Assembly (NCBI GenBank): GCA_002344785.1 | Contig: DDUL01000062.1 | Span: forward strand, 1-62,786 | Direction: 5' to 3' | DNA from: Bdellovibrionaceae bacterium UBA2339 | Lineage (GTDB): Bacteria; Bdellovibrionota; Bdellovibrionia; Bdellovibrionales; JAMPXM01 | Length of the DNA: 62,786 bases | Part shown: piece after piece, positions 8,214 to 17,050 of the stretch | How the letters are laid out: each line of letters starts with the position of its first letter | Position numbering within the stretch: position 1 is the first letter of the stretch | Made by a program: the position numbers and the translations under genes | The notes under the pieces: generated by a model | What the model was told of the DNA's origin: nothing | Seen by the model: the letters and a program-made list of their open reading frames with translations, nothing else | The model's database searches: none

Positions 8214-9836
8214 ATGCTGAAGCACCTCTTCACCCGAAATATTTTGATGTTTGGCCTACTGCTCGCTGGGGCTGCAGTTTTGCAAATTCACTCCACGGCG
8301 CTTGCGCAAACTCCTCTCAAGACGCATTTGCAAAAGCCAAAACTTGTTTTGGTGGTGGTCGTCGATCAGTGTCGCAGCGACACGCTGACGCGCTTTCATT
8401 CTCGCTTCAAAGCCACCCACGGTCTGAAGATGCTCATGGACAAGGGCGCCTACTATCCCAATGCGACCTACGACATGTTGCAAAGCATGACTTGCCCAGG
8501 ACATGCGACGATTCTGTCGGGTGCTTATCCTTATGCGATGGGTATTCCCCTCAATGAATGGTATGACAATCGCGCTCAAGCTTCAGTCTACTGCGCCGAG
8601 GATCATCAAAGCCCGCTGATCGGCTTGGAAAGTACCAAGCCCGAAGATGGCATGAGCCCGCGACGACTTCGCGGCTCTACGGTCGGCGATGAGTTGAAGC
8701 TTGCCGGTTACAAGTCGCGAGTGATTGGCATTGCGCTCAAAGATCGCTCGGCGATCATGTTGGGTGGACATCAAGCTGACATGGCGATTTGGTATGAAGA
8801 AGGACGTTGGGTGACTTCAAAGTACTATGCGGAGTCTCTTCCGGCCTGGGTGAAGTCACTCAATGCCGAATTGGCAGCGCAGCCCAAGGTCTTCAAGTGG
8901 ACCGTACCCGGTCAACCTACGGGTCTGTCACTGGCAGGCCAAGTCACGCGCGAAGTGAATGTCCAAGACAAGGCGGCGATCGCCACGCCTTATGGAACAC
9001 ATCTCACCACGCAAGCCGCGATCCGCGCACTTCGCGAGCTGAATCTCGGCCAAAGCGAGCACCCTGATCTACTCGCCGTCTCATACTCTTCGCATGACAT
9101 TCTCGGACATCAAAAGGGCCCCAACTCGCTCGAGATGGAAGAGTTCTCGGCCCACGAAGATCAAAGTCTCGGCGAGTTGCTCAAAGAGGTCGATCAGCGC
9201 GTTGGCCTCGCCAACACTCTCGTGGTTTTCACAGGCGATCACGGCGTCGCACCTGCTGTGAGCGAAGCGAAAGCGATGAAGATGCCAGCTGGCAGTATCA
9301 ACGGCAAAAAACTTCTTGAGGCGCTCAATCAAGAGCTCGTCAAAAAGTTAGGCAAGAGCCGGGAAGGTGATTGGATTCTTCGAATTCGCTCGCTCAATGT
9401 TTATCCGAACCTCAAAGCCATCAGCGGGCAAAAGCGCACGCGAGCGGAAATCGAGGCGGAAATTCAGTCGGCGATCCGGCGAATCCAAACCGAAGGCCTT
9501 GCCCATGTCGTCACTCGCACAGAAATCCTGCGCGGCGAAGTTCCTGCCGGTCGCTATGGCGAACAGCTGCGTCGCAGTTTTGTTGAGGGTCAAAGTGGTG
9601 ATGTGATCATGATTCCAGCCGCATTTTGGGTCGACGAAGGCGCCTATGCCACGCACATGTCGGGCTACAACTATGATCGCGAAGTCCCCTTGATCCTGAT
9701 GGGCGCGCGATTTAAACCGGGAGTCTATGGTCAGGCCGCGCGCGTGATCGATATTGCGCCGACACTGACGCATGTGTTGGGCACAGTCTCGCCGTCAGGT
9801 AGCGACGGTCGAGTCCTACATGAAGCCCTCAAGTAA
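8214..9836 (+). CDS. PafA-type alkaline phosphatase family protein, exported
   Basis: 540 residues with an N-terminal signal peptide (LMFGLLLAGAAVLQIHSTALAQ). The mature enzyme belongs to the alkaline phosphatase superfamily: VVVDQCRSDTLTRF supplies the first metal-binding Asp, TCPGHATILSG carries the Thr nucleophile (residue 93), and SSHDILGH, FTGDHGVA and YATHMSGYN hold further Asp/His zinc ligands. This Thr-nucleophile form is that of PafA, the phosphate-irrepressible periplasmic phosphatase of Bacteroidetes. Expected role: releasing phosphate from organic phosphomonoesters in the periplasm. ATG at 8214 has AAGGAG 8 nt upstream. The next gene starts inside its last 17 nt. Confidence 0.87.
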   Translation: MLKHLFTRNILMFGLLLAGAAVLQIHSTALAQTPLKTHLQKPKLVLVVVVDQCRSDTLTRFHSRFKATHGLKMLMDKGAYYPNATYDMLQSMTCPGHATILSGAYPYAMGIPLNEWYDNRAQASVYCAEDHQSPLIGLESTKPEDGMSPRRLRGSTVGDELKLAGYKSRVIGIALKDRSAIMLGGHQADMAIWYEEGRWVTSKYYAESLPAWVKSLNAELAAQPKVFKWTVPGQPTGLSLAGQVTREVNVQDKAAIATPYGTHLTTQAAIRALRELNLGQSEHPDLLAVSYSSHDILGHQKGPNSLEMEEFSAHEDQSLGELLKEVDQRVGLANTLVVFTGDHGVAPAVSEAKAMKMPAGSINGKKLLEALNQELVKKLGKSREGDWILRIRSLNVYPNLKAISGQKRTRAEIEAEIQSAIRRIQTEGLAHVVTRTEILRGEVPAGRYGEQLRRSFVEGQSGDVIMIPAAFWVDEGAYATHMSGYNYDREVPLILMGARFKPGVYGQAARVIDIAPTLTHVLGTVSPSGSDGRVLHEALK

Positions 9837-10974
9837 CAAGCGACGCGTTCTCTTAGTCGGCGCGGGTCATGCGAATCTTGAATTCATCAAGAGCTGGCGC
9901 GCGTCGGATCATGAGCTGGCTGAGTTCACATTGATCACACCGCATACGCATGCCATCTACTCCGGCCTGCTTCCCGCTTACTTGCGCGGCGAAGTAGGAC
10001 TCGATGAAATGCAAATCGATTTGCCTTCTCTTGCCGACCGTCACGGATTTCGCCTTCATTTCGGAAAGATGCGGAGCCTCAGCGTCGAACATCGGCACAT
10101 TGTGCTTGCGGATGGATCCTGCCGGGAGTTCGACGATTTATTCATCAACACCGGAGGCCAACCGCCGTCCGCATGGCAAAGCACATCTACACGCTGCCTT
10201 CACGTCAGGCCGTTGGCGAACTTTCTCGAGCTTTGGGAGCGTGAAGGTCAGGAAATTCAGCGCATTGCCGTAATCGGCGCCGGCGCGGCGGGAATTGAGA
10301 TCGCAGCGAGCCTCGTCGGCTCGGGAGACTTTGCACCCACGCGCGAAGTGCACTTGTTCGAAAGCCGAGATGATTTGGGCCTGCAAATTTCAAAACATGG
10401 ACGGCTTCGCCTACGAAAAGGCCTGCAGAAAATCGGAGTGCAACTCCACTTCAAAGCTCATTTCACGGGTCTTCCGCGCTTACCTGAACTGGCATTAGGC
10501 TCATCACGATTGAAATTTGATTTGGTGCTGGCGACGACCCCAACATCTCCGCCGGTGTATAATGTCGATCGTCGTGAGCAAACCTTAAGTGTCGATGAAC
10601 AGTTACGCCTACAATCAACTCACGCCGATCGTCGTTCAGGTTCTCATGTATGGGTCACGGGTGATGCGGTCGCAGAGAGCCCTTGGCCCAGGTCCGGCGT
10701 CAGCGCTGTTCGCCAAGGACAAGCCTTGCGACAACTTTGGCGCGCGTCTGTGACCTCGGGGGCAGGTGGAGCAATTCGCAAGTTCCCAACTCAAGCACGC
10801 CCTTTGAAACTCCAATTCCGCCAACTCAAACTCTTGCGCGTGGGAAATCAAGTCTTCGGCCTCTGGGGTGATCGCGTGCTTGGGTTCTCCATGATTTTGC
10901 GGTGGCTGAAGTCGTGGATTGATCGTCGATACATGCGAAGCTTCAGTCGCTGCGCCGAGAAAACGCTGCGTTAG
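9820..10974 (+). CDS. NDH-2-like FAD/NAD(P) oxidoreductase
   Basis: 384 residues. The N-terminus RRVLLVGAGHANLEFIKSW is an FAD-binding GxGxxN/G motif, and IQRIAVIGAGAAGIEIAASL is the second dinucleotide-binding motif, as in type II NADH dehydrogenases. The segment LITPHTHAIYSGLLPAYLRG matches what I remember of the flavoprotein found fused to or near SelD, but no selD is in the window. VWVTGDAVAESPWPRSGVSAVRQGQ is the usual FAD-contacting C-terminal motif. ATG at 9820 overlaps the phosphatase stop by 17 nt, indicating translational coupling. The last residues (CAEKTLR) are coded by a sequence repeated inside the HNH gene. Confidence 0.8.
   Translation: MKPSSNKRRVLLVGAGHANLEFIKSWRASDHELAEFTLITPHTHAIYSGLLPAYLRGEVGLDEMQIDLPSLADRHGFRLHFGKMRSLSVEHRHIVLADGSCREFDDLFINTGGQPPSAWQSTSTRCLHVRPLANFLELWEREGQEIQRIAVIGAGAAGIEIAASLVGSGDFAPTREVHLFESRDDLGLQISKHGRLRLRKGLQKIGVQLHFKAHFTGLPRLPELALGSSRLKFDLVLATTPTSPPVYNVDRREQTLSVDEQLRLQSTHADRRSGSHVWVTGDAVAESPWPRSGVSAVRQGQALRQLWRASVTSGAGGAIRKFPTQARPLKLQFRQLKLLRVGNQVFGLWGDRVLGFSMILRWLKSWIDRRYMRSFSRCAEKTLR
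10952..10971 (+). repeat. 20-nt direct repeat shared with the HNH gene
   Basis: GCGCCGAGAAAACGCTGCGT at the end of the flavoprotein gene matches 11807-11826 inside the HNH gene in 19 of 20 positions, 855 nt apart and in the HNH reading frame (AAPRKRCVRN versus AAPRKRCVNN). This suggests that a piece of an older HNH copy forms the end of the flavoprotein gene, or a slippage or recombination duplication. Confidence 0.6.
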
Positions 10975-11104
10975 AAATTTGAGCGCTTCACCTCGGCGCA
11001 GTCCCGCTTTGCGAATTCCGCCCTCCATCTCGCGAGTTGATCCGAGATTCGGAGCGACCTCGATCCCACATCAATTGGAAACACATCAAATTGGACGCCT
11101 GGCT

Positions 11105-11125
11105 TGGCCTGTCAGTTCCATGATC
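11105..11125 (+). promoter_or_regulatory. Conserved motif upstream of the HNH gene
   Basis: GGCCTGTCAGTTCCATGATC (11106-11125) is repeated with two differences at 26410-26429, in front of a probable HNH relic. In both places it ends about 50-130 nt before the presumed gene start, so it is likely a promoter or an element end carried with this HNH gene type. Confidence 0.45.
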
Positions 11126-11173
11126 GTTCACCATCGAAGATGGAAATGGACTTGGAGTCGAAAGAAGGTGCGT

Positions 11174-12079
11174 ATGAACTTGCGATCTGTTGCGAACACC
11201 ACGCTTGTTGAAAGAACTGAGCACTTGGCTCAAAAAGAGCGCGAGCTACTCACAAATGTTCTGCATCATCTGCGCGAGATTGATCGACGGCGCTTGCACT
11301 CAGCTTTGGGGTACAAATCGCTGTTCGACTTCGCCGTGCGAAGACTCGGATACGCGGAAGACCAAGCCTATCGTCGAATTTCAGCGATGAAGCTTCTTCG
11401 GGAAATTCCTGAAATTGAGTCGAGGATTCAAGCAGGCGAGCTTTCGCTGACGCACATTGGATTGGCCCAAGCTCTATTTCGACAGGAAAAGAAGCAACAT
11501 CAACGGGAGATGTCCCGAGATCAAAAACTATCGGTCTTCGATCAGATCGCAAGTAAGCCGGTGCGCGAGGCCGAACGCATCACTCGATCGTTGAGTTCCG
11601 CACCAGAGGCCCTTCAGCCGGATCGTGTGAGATCGCTCTCTTCAACTCACATCGAAATGAGATTTACAGCTTCTCAGGAACTGCGAGAAAAAATCGAACG
11701 CCTCAAAGGCTGGCTCGCACATCGCCATCCTCAAATCTCGCTCGGGGAACTCTTTGAAGAACTCTGTGACCTTGGACTGCGTGAGTGGGATCCGTCGAAA
11801 ACGGCGGCGCCGAGAAAACGGTGCGTCAACAATGAGAAGTCCCAGGCTCAAGTCCGCCGCGAAGTCTTCAAAAGAGCGGGCCACAAATGCGAAAACTGCG
11901 GCTCGACCTACGCGCTTGAAGTGGATCACATCCATCCGCGCGCGCTAGGCGGTTTATCAACGCCTGAAAATCTTCGGCTCTTGTGTCGGAGTTGTAATCA
12001 GCGCGCAGCGATCGACGTCTTCGGTGTTGATCAGATGCAACAGCACTTGAGTGCGCGTTCAAAAGGTTACGCTCTGTGA
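11174..12079 (+). CDS. HNH endonuclease
   Basis: 301 residues from the ATG at 11174 (AAGAAGGTG upstream); an open frame extends upstream but is not protein-like. The N-terminal two thirds are helical and charged, like the stand-alone HNH proteins common in Bdellovibrio-type genomes. The C-terminal domain (about residues 245-290) has zinc-binding CENC and CRSC pairs flanking LEVDHIHPRALGG and PENLRLLC, the HNH core that binds metal and cuts DNA. Such genes often spread as small selfish units; here there is a shared upstream motif, a decayed relative at 26.6 kb and a 20-nt repeat in the previous gene. Cellular role unknown. Confidence 0.85.
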   Translation: MNLRSVANTTLVERTEHLAQKERELLTNVLHHLREIDRRRLHSALGYKSLFDFAVRRLGYAEDQAYRRISAMKLLREIPEIESRIQAGELSLTHIGLAQALFRQEKKQHQREMSRDQKLSVFDQIASKPVREAERITRSLSSAPEALQPDRVRSLSSTHIEMRFTASQELREKIERLKGWLAHRHPQISLGELFEELCDLGLREWDPSKTAAPRKRCVNNEKSQAQVRREVFKRAGHKCENCGSTYALEVDHIHPRALGGLSTPENLRLLCRSCNQRAAIDVFGVDQMQQHLSARSKGYAL

Positions 12080-12094
12080 CCAACAGTTGAGTGA

Positions 12095-12122
12095 GGAGAT
12101 CCGAGGAGATCCGGAGATCCGA
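12095..12122. repeat. Short tandem repeat GGAGATCC x3
   Basis: GGAGATCC occurs at 12095, 12105 and 12113 in the 65-nt spacer between the HNH stop codon and the tRNA 3' end. It is probably replication slippage. Confidence 0.7.
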
Positions 12123-12144
12123 AATTTGATAAAAACGCAAAAGT

Positions 12145-12215
<71 letters not shown>

Positions 12216-12221
<6 letters not shown>

Positions 12222-12254
12222 ACATTGGCCCACCACATTGGCCCACCACATCGG
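12216..12254. repeat. 13-nt tandem repeat x3 overlapping the tRNA 5' end
   Basis: CCCACCACATTGG occurs at 12216, 12229 and, with one change, at 12242. The first copy includes the first six nucleotides of the tRNA acceptor strand, so two further partial copies of the tRNA 5' end and its leader lie just upstream of it. The remainder of the spacer to 12505 has no convincing gene. Confidence 0.85.
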
Positions 12255-12505
12255 CCTTCGAAATCGACATTTTTCCAGCCGATTCGATTGAGCCGCCCAA
12301 CTTACTGGGCAGCGGCGAACTCGTCAATTCCCTCTCCGCGGCCTCCACACAAAAAACGCATTGCCCTGCGTTGCTTCGAACTCACCGAAATTGACTCTAT
12401 CCCCAAGCAAAGTTGCAATTTTTCCGTGCGTTCCGCCACGGCTGATTCACGGGGACGAATCGGCGCTTTTCGCGCTCACAAGGCGCTCAACACTAGGGAG
12501 GGTTC

Positions 12506-13975
12506 ATGCGTTCAATGCTTACGCATCGCCATTTGTTTATCGTCGCAGCTCTGGCTGTTCTAACAGCCGCCGGTTGCGCCCCCGAGAATGGACGTCTCGG
12601 GTTTTTCGGCCAGAATGGCGCACAGAAATCGACTCCGGCGACCACACAAATCGCCGTTTTGAACGCCCTCGGGCAGCCGATCGCGAATGCCAAGATCCTG
12701 ATTGGTCTTCGCGCCGGCGTTCCCTTCCCCGGCAATGAGCTGGTGACAGGCGCGGACGGACGCGCAGATTTGCCTGCGGCTTGGACGGACGCTCAGCCCG
12801 TCACGATCGATGCGCCCGGCTACGTGCGCGCCACATGGCTTGCGCAAACACCGGCTTCGGTGAGCCTCAAACTCCGCAGGGCGATCACGCCCCAGAAGCT
12901 CGAGCTCAAAGGCCAAACATCAGGCTTCGGGAACCTACAGAAAGACGGCTGGGTCGATGTGGGTATGGTGTTTCCGGCTCTCAATCGTGGCCAGTTGGCA
13001 TCCTTGCAGGTGACCGACCTGATCAGCCCCGAGATTGACACCATCCGCCCCGGATTTGGACAGACCATTGAACTGCCAAGCAACATCACCTTGCCCAAGC
13101 AGTCCGAAACGTACATCTTCCCGATCACGTTGGATAAGCCGGTGTACCGCGCCTTCTTGCACGAGCCCCGCACTTACACCATGGTGGCGGCGCACGCGCG
13201 CTTTCCGTTTGAGAAAGTGGTGGATGAGCTTCGCGGCGGCAAAAGTTTCTACGATGTCTTGAACTACTTTGAGTTCAAATCGGCGACACTCACACCCGTC
13301 AATGTCACTGGCCGCAGCCAGAGCCAAGATCTCACCGTGAATAAGACCAAATTTTCGCCTGCGCTCGATATCACGGCACCGCGATTCGCTTCGAATTTTG
13401 CGATGCTCGCTGTTTCGGTCATCGAAGAACAAGGTCTTCTCTATCCGACCGATGTGAAAAGCCTGAAGCCGCAGCAAAAAGTTCGCTTGGTTGCGCCTCC
13501 GAATGCGCCGGGCCTCGTGGTGGGTGCGCTTCGCGACTCGCAAGCTCCAACAAATGGCCCAGAAGCTGACGCGATGTCGGTCGTCGTTGCGCCGAACAAT
13601 CAATCATCGGGATTTGATTTCATCGACATTCCGAATGCACCGAAAGCTGTCGCGACAGCTTCTAGCATGTCTTTGCAAACGCATCCGCCCAAAGTTCCCA
13701 CTGCATCCATCGATGCGGCGGTGACTTATGCAATGCTGACGAAGATCGACACCATTCAGTCCGGCAAAATGCAAATCGACAGCAAGTTGGCAGTTTGGGA
13801 CGTTTATGCACCTGGCTGGGTGAATCGCATGGAACTGCCAGCGATCACTGGACTTAAGGGCGAGCATCGTTGGGAAGTGATGTTCGGCGCGGCGGCCAAA
13901 GGCCAAAGCGTTCCCATGGGTCCAGGCTTCGCAGAAAGCGTGAGCCACGTCGCGAAGTCCGCATCCAAACTTTAA
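12506..13975 (+). CDS. Lipoprotein with N-terminal Ig-like/regulatory-like domain
   Basis: 489 residues. The N-terminus is a type II signal peptide (HLFIVAALAVLTAAGC), so Cys at about 24 should be lipidated. Residues 45-125 (TTQIAVLNALGQPIANAKIL, GADGRADLP, VTIDAPGYV) resemble the carboxypeptidase-regulatory-like/Ig-like fold used in surface proteins. The remaining 350 residues are not recognised. ATG at 12506 is preceded by GGGAGGG at optimal spacing. A strong intrinsic terminator follows at 14053, so the gene is monocistronic. It is likely an envelope or outer-membrane protein of unknown function. Confidence 0.8.
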   Translation: MRSMLTHRHLFIVAALAVLTAAGCAPENGRLGFFGQNGAQKSTPATTQIAVLNALGQPIANAKILIGLRAGVPFPGNELVTGADGRADLPAAWTDAQPVTIDAPGYVRATWLAQTPASVSLKLRRAITPQKLELKGQTSGFGNLQKDGWVDVGMVFPALNRGQLASLQVTDLISPEIDTIRPGFGQTIELPSNITLPKQSETYIFPITLDKPVYRAFLHEPRTYTMVAAHARFPFEKVVDELRGGKSFYDVLNYFEFKSATLTPVNVTGRSQSQDLTVNKTKFSPALDITAPRFASNFAMLAVSVIEEQGLLYPTDVKSLKPQQKVRLVAPPNAPGLVVGALRDSQAPTNGPEADAMSVVVAPNNQSSGFDFIDIPNAPKAVATASSMSLQTHPPKVPTASIDAAVTYAMLTKIDTIQSGKMQIDSKLAVWDVYAPGWVNRMELPAITGLKGEHRWEVMFGAAAKGQSVPMGPGFAESVSHVAKSASKL

Positions 13976-14052
13976 TTGAAGAGAAAGTGGTTTAATCAGC
14001 CATCGACGCCCCCAGATCGTGATGGTTGAACTGAAGAAATCTCGAAACTCGC

Positions 14053-14082
14053 GGGCCGAAGTGACAACTTCGGCCCTTTTTC
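14053..14082 (+). terminator. Intrinsic terminator after the lipoprotein gene
   Basis: GGGCCGAAGT and ACTTCGGCCC form a perfect 10-bp stem with a GACA loop (14053-14076), followed at once by TTTTTCTT. Confidence 0.95.
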
Positions 14083-14120
14083 TTGTCGGCCCTCGATGAG
14101 GCTTCTAGACTGAAGTGGTT

Positions 14121-14663
14121 ATGCCTATTTTTCCGCGACTCCTCAAACAGCTCGCCGCATGTGTTTTGCTCGTCGCGACCGCGAGCGGCTGCACGACGGC
14201 CACCGAACAGATTGCCAAGCGTGAAACGCCACCGCGCCCGTACTCACGCCTGTTCAATGCCAGCTATGAAGAGGTCGAGATCGCGCTGAAGCAAGCCATG
14301 CTTCGCTACTCTCACAAGGTCGACAACACCGAAGCTGGAATTTTTGAAACCGACTTTGTCCGCGGCGATGCGCGATTCATCGCTCCACACAAAACGGAGA
14401 AGTACCCGCCCGGCTATCGTTATCGTTTGATTGTACGCCTTGTGCGGGGACGCAAAGGCAGCAAAGAAACTATAAAAGTGCAGATCACCAAGCGCCCCGA
14501 GATCCAACGCGACTTTTTCACAACGCCACAGGAAACCACAACGGATGGTTTCGAAGAACAGATGATTCTGTATCGAATTTATCGCGAGTTAATTCTCAAT
14601 CGCGCCGTGGCTCGAGCGACTGAAAAGGCCAACAAGAAGAACATGGAAGAAGAGCTGCCGTAG
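14121..14663 (+). CDS. Small lipoprotein of unknown function
   Basis: 180 residues from the ATG at 14121. The N-terminus MPIFPRLLKQLAACVLLVATASGC is a lipoprotein signal with the lipidated Cys at about 24. The mature part starts TTATEQIAKRETPPRPYSR, then a domain with FNASYEEVEIALKQAMLRY and basic RYRLIVRLVRGRKGSKE. The pattern of one helix followed by strands, with charged residues predicting membrane proximity, recalls small outer-membrane lipoproteins of the BamC/DUF3576 style, but I cannot assign a family. It lies just after a terminator, so it has its own promoter, and converges on the HEAT-repeat gene. Confidence 0.78.
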   Translation: MPIFPRLLKQLAACVLLVATASGCTTATEQIAKRETPPRPYSRLFNASYEEVEIALKQAMLRYSHKVDNTEAGIFETDFVRGDARFIAPHKTEKYPPGYRYRLIVRLVRGRKGSKETIKVQITKRPEIQRDFFTTPQETTTDGFEEQMILYRIYRELILNRAVARATEKANKKNMEEELP

Positions 14664-14680
14664 CGAAGACCGCATGCAAG

Positions 14681-14737
14681 GCGCTATCCCACCCGCGAGA
14701 CTTGCCATCTGGTCTGATGGTCTGGGCAGGGTAGCGC
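14681..14737. other. Long imperfect hairpin between convergent genes
   Basis: GCGCTA (14681) pairs with TAGCGC (to 14737), continued by CCC/GGG after a one-base bulge, and an inner CCATC/GATGG stem at 14705-14720. It fills the spacer between convergent stops at 14663 and 14754. No T-run follows; it may be a bidirectional 3' end structure. Confidence 0.45.
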
Positions 14738-14753
14738 AGAGCCGGGCCGGGCC

Positions 14754-15572
14754 TCACTCGCGCCGCGAGCTCGTCCACCATTGCTGCCACATCGCTCGGC
14801 GCTTATTCAAACTGATTTCCTCTTCGCCAATCTTAGCGCCAGTAACGCGCGCAAGACCTCGCATCGCGGGCAAGTGCAATTTGGCATCGCCATCTTCAAG
14901 AAGCGCGATGAACTTACCCGCGCTGCCGCGCCCTTCGAGTTTCGCCAGTGCCTCAACAATGCGCGGCCGAATGAAGAGACTTTCGCCGCGATGGAAGTTC
15001 CGCTTCTCGCTGAGTTCTTGCCACAAAAGTGGAATCGAATCGCGGTCACCGATTTCCTGCAAAGTCTGCACGGCTTGCAATCGAACCATGAGCGCCGGGT
15101 CTTTCAAAAGCCGTCTGGCCCACTCGCCACCCAGTTTCTTATCAATACCCACGACCGTCACCAGCGCCGCAGATCGAAGCTCCCAAGATTTCGCGCGTGA
15201 AGCGCGCTCAAGCTCGGGAAGCGCAAGATTTCCACCCAGCGCCCCCACGGCTGTCACAGCTCGCCAACGCGATTCGATTTTCGAAGTGGGATCAAACATG
15301 ATCTGCCGCAGATTCTTATAGCCTTGTGGGCCTTGCGCGCGAAGAGTGTCGATCCGCCGATCCAGCGGTAGACTGAGCGCCAACTGCGTTTCGAGAACTG
15401 TCGCCTGACCCGCGCGAGTACCAGTCGTCGGATTTGCGGCGCGATCTTTCGAGCGCGGCGGGATCGCAGCTTGCGCGAAATTGGAAAACTGTAAAGCCAA
15501 TACGGCGACGCCGAGGCTTAGACTCATCGTCAGAACGGAATACTCACGTGCACTTGTCTTCATGACGCTCAT
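14754..15572 (-). CDS. Exported HEAT-repeat protein
   Basis: 272 residues. A hydrophobic signal (SVLTMSLSLGVAVLALQFSNFAQA) is followed by repeated helix pairs of HEAT type: RWRAVTAVGALGGNLALPEL, LRSAALVTVVGIDKK, VRLQAVQTLQEIGDRDSIPL, IRPRIVEALAKLEGRGSAG and HLPAMRGLARVTGA. Such scaffolds bind other proteins. The ATG at 15572 overlaps the upstream stop (ATGA), so translation is coupled to the coiled-coil protein gene; an in-frame ATG at 15563 is an alternative start. It is the last gene of a three-gene minus-strand operon that begins at about 17665. Confidence 0.82.
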   Translation of the reverse strand: MSVMKTSAREYSVLTMSLSLGVAVLALQFSNFAQAAIPPRSKDRAANPTTGTRAGQATVLETQLALSLPLDRRIDTLRAQGPQGYKNLRQIMFDPTSKIESRWRAVTAVGALGGNLALPELERASRAKSWELRSAALVTVVGIDKKLGGEWARRLLKDPALMVRLQAVQTLQEIGDRDSIPLLWQELSEKRNFHRGESLFIRPRIVEALAKLEGRGSAGKFIALLEDGDAKLHLPAMRGLARVTGAKIGEEEISLNKRRAMWQQWWTSSRRE

Positions 15573-16978
15573 CCTTTTGACTTCGTGTCGTTGGTGTTCG
15601 GTGAGAGATCTTGAAATTCGCCAAGCAAATCATCTTCAAGTTCCACTTGCGGGATCAGGTCAGCACCGGATTGGTCGCGCGCAGCGCCGGCCACGCCTGG
15701 CACGCCTGCCGCACCCGCAGCAGCCACGGGTGGCGTCGGCGCTGCTGGGGGCAAGTTCTTTGCTGCACTCGTCGCGGTCGGAGCAGACGCCACCTGCGCC
15801 GGAGTAGCGGCCGGCGGCGTCTGGCCTTCCTTCATTCCGCCAGCTTCCGCCATGAGCTTATCTGTATCGAAACTCATTTCGCCAATGGGCTCATCCGCCG
15901 CTTCGGCAGAGACCTTGAGCTCCGTGGCCTCGGCCAATAGTTTATCCGTATCAAATGCCCCAAGATCAAATCCGTCGGTGCTCGGGAGCTGAGGGGGCGA
16001 CTCCGCGGCGGCGGCCTCAAGTTCCGCTAATGCAGCGGCCGCCGGGTCCAAGCCCACATCGACCTGATCGCCACCGCGCATGAGCTCTTCGATTGCCGCT
16101 TGAGGATCAACCGCGACTTCTTCATTCGTAATCAGCGACTTTTCTTTTTTGATTTCGGGAGGTGGTTTGGCCGCCACTACGGGCTCAGGCTCCAAAGGCA
16201 ATTCAATGCGCTCGGGCTCAGCCTGCAGTCCCTTCATCGCTTCCGCATACTCGCGCATCACATCGTCAGCCGGGTCCAGCTGAAATGCAGCCGGCGGTGT
16301 CACCGCTTGAGGCGGAGTCGCAGCCTGAGCTGCGGGCAGAGGCGCGGCTTCGGCGACAGATGTCTTAGCGGACTGCACTTGTGTCTGTGCAGTCTCAAGT
16401 GCCGCGCGAAGTTTATCGAGTTCGGCTTTAAGACGGGCGTTTTCTTCAGTGAGGCTTGAGACGTTCGAAATGTCTTCCTCGAACAATTCATACTCAGCGA
16501 GTTTAGCTTGAAGCTCCGAAAGCTGCTTCTTCATCGCCTCGGCTTCTGCCGGATCGCCACCATTCACTGCAACTCCGCCTTGAGCTGTCGGCGCCAAATT
16601 CGCCGCATTGGCCTCGATCTGCCGCTTCAGCACATCAAGATCTGCAAGCAAAGCTTCAATCTTGGCTTCCTTCTCTTCGAGTGCCGCTTGCAATTCGCTA
16701 TCGGCATAGCCCTCGTCCGTCGCACCCTCTTCACCCTCGATGGGCCGAGGCCTGGGACGATCTTGCTTGAGCGCCTTGCTCAAGGCTTGCTCGAGTGCGG
16801 AATTCAACTGATCGACATCCAAGGCCGGTGCCGCGTCTTCTTCCTGCGACGCTGCTCGCCCCTCAACAACACTGCGAATCAAAATGAGTACGGTGAGAAT
16901 GAGAAACAGTACCAGCGACACGCCGAGTATCAGTTCGTTATGATCGTATAAGAACCGCACGGCGGCGCCGAGATCCAT
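15569..16978 (-). CDS. Membrane-anchored coiled-coil protein, Ala/Pro/Glu-rich
   Basis: 469 residues from the ATG at 16978. One membrane helix near the N-terminus (LILGVSLVLFLILTVLILI) is followed by coiled coil: LQAALEEKEAKIEALLADLD, and later KKQLSELQAKLAEYELFEED and ENARLKAELDKLRAALETAQ. The rest is a long low-complexity acidic and Ala/Pro-rich tail with a repeated FDTDKLLAEA / FDTDKLMAEA motif. It has no enzymatic motif and may be a structural or scaffold protein at the inner membrane. A longer reading to 17032 exists but the MDLGAAVRFLYDH start is more natural. It is coupled to the HEAT-repeat gene by a 4-nt overlap. Confidence 0.8.
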   Translation of the reverse strand: MDLGAAVRFLYDHNELILGVSLVLFLILTVLILIRSVVEGRAASQEEDAAPALDVDQLNSALEQALSKALKQDRPRPRPIEGEEGATDEGYADSELQAALEEKEAKIEALLADLDVLKRQIEANAANLAPTAQGGVAVNGGDPAEAEAMKKQLSELQAKLAEYELFEEDISNVSSLTEENARLKAELDKLRAALETAQTQVQSAKTSVAEAAPLPAAQAATPPQAVTPPAAFQLDPADDVMREYAEAMKGLQAEPERIELPLEPEPVVAAKPPPEIKKEKSLITNEEVAVDPQAAIEELMRGGDQVDVGLDPAAAALAELEAAAAESPPQLPSTDGFDLGAFDTDKLLAEATELKVSAEAADEPIGEMSFDTDKLMAEAGGMKEGQTPPAATPAQVASAPTATSAAKNLPPAAPTPPVAAAGAAGVPGVAGAARDQSGADLIPQVELEDDLLGEFQDLSPNTNDTKSKG

Positions 16979-17050
16979 GCAACTATTCTGGCTTGTGAAA
17001 ACAGGATCGACAACGACTCTTCTCGCCAGCACCTCGACTGATGTCGAGGT

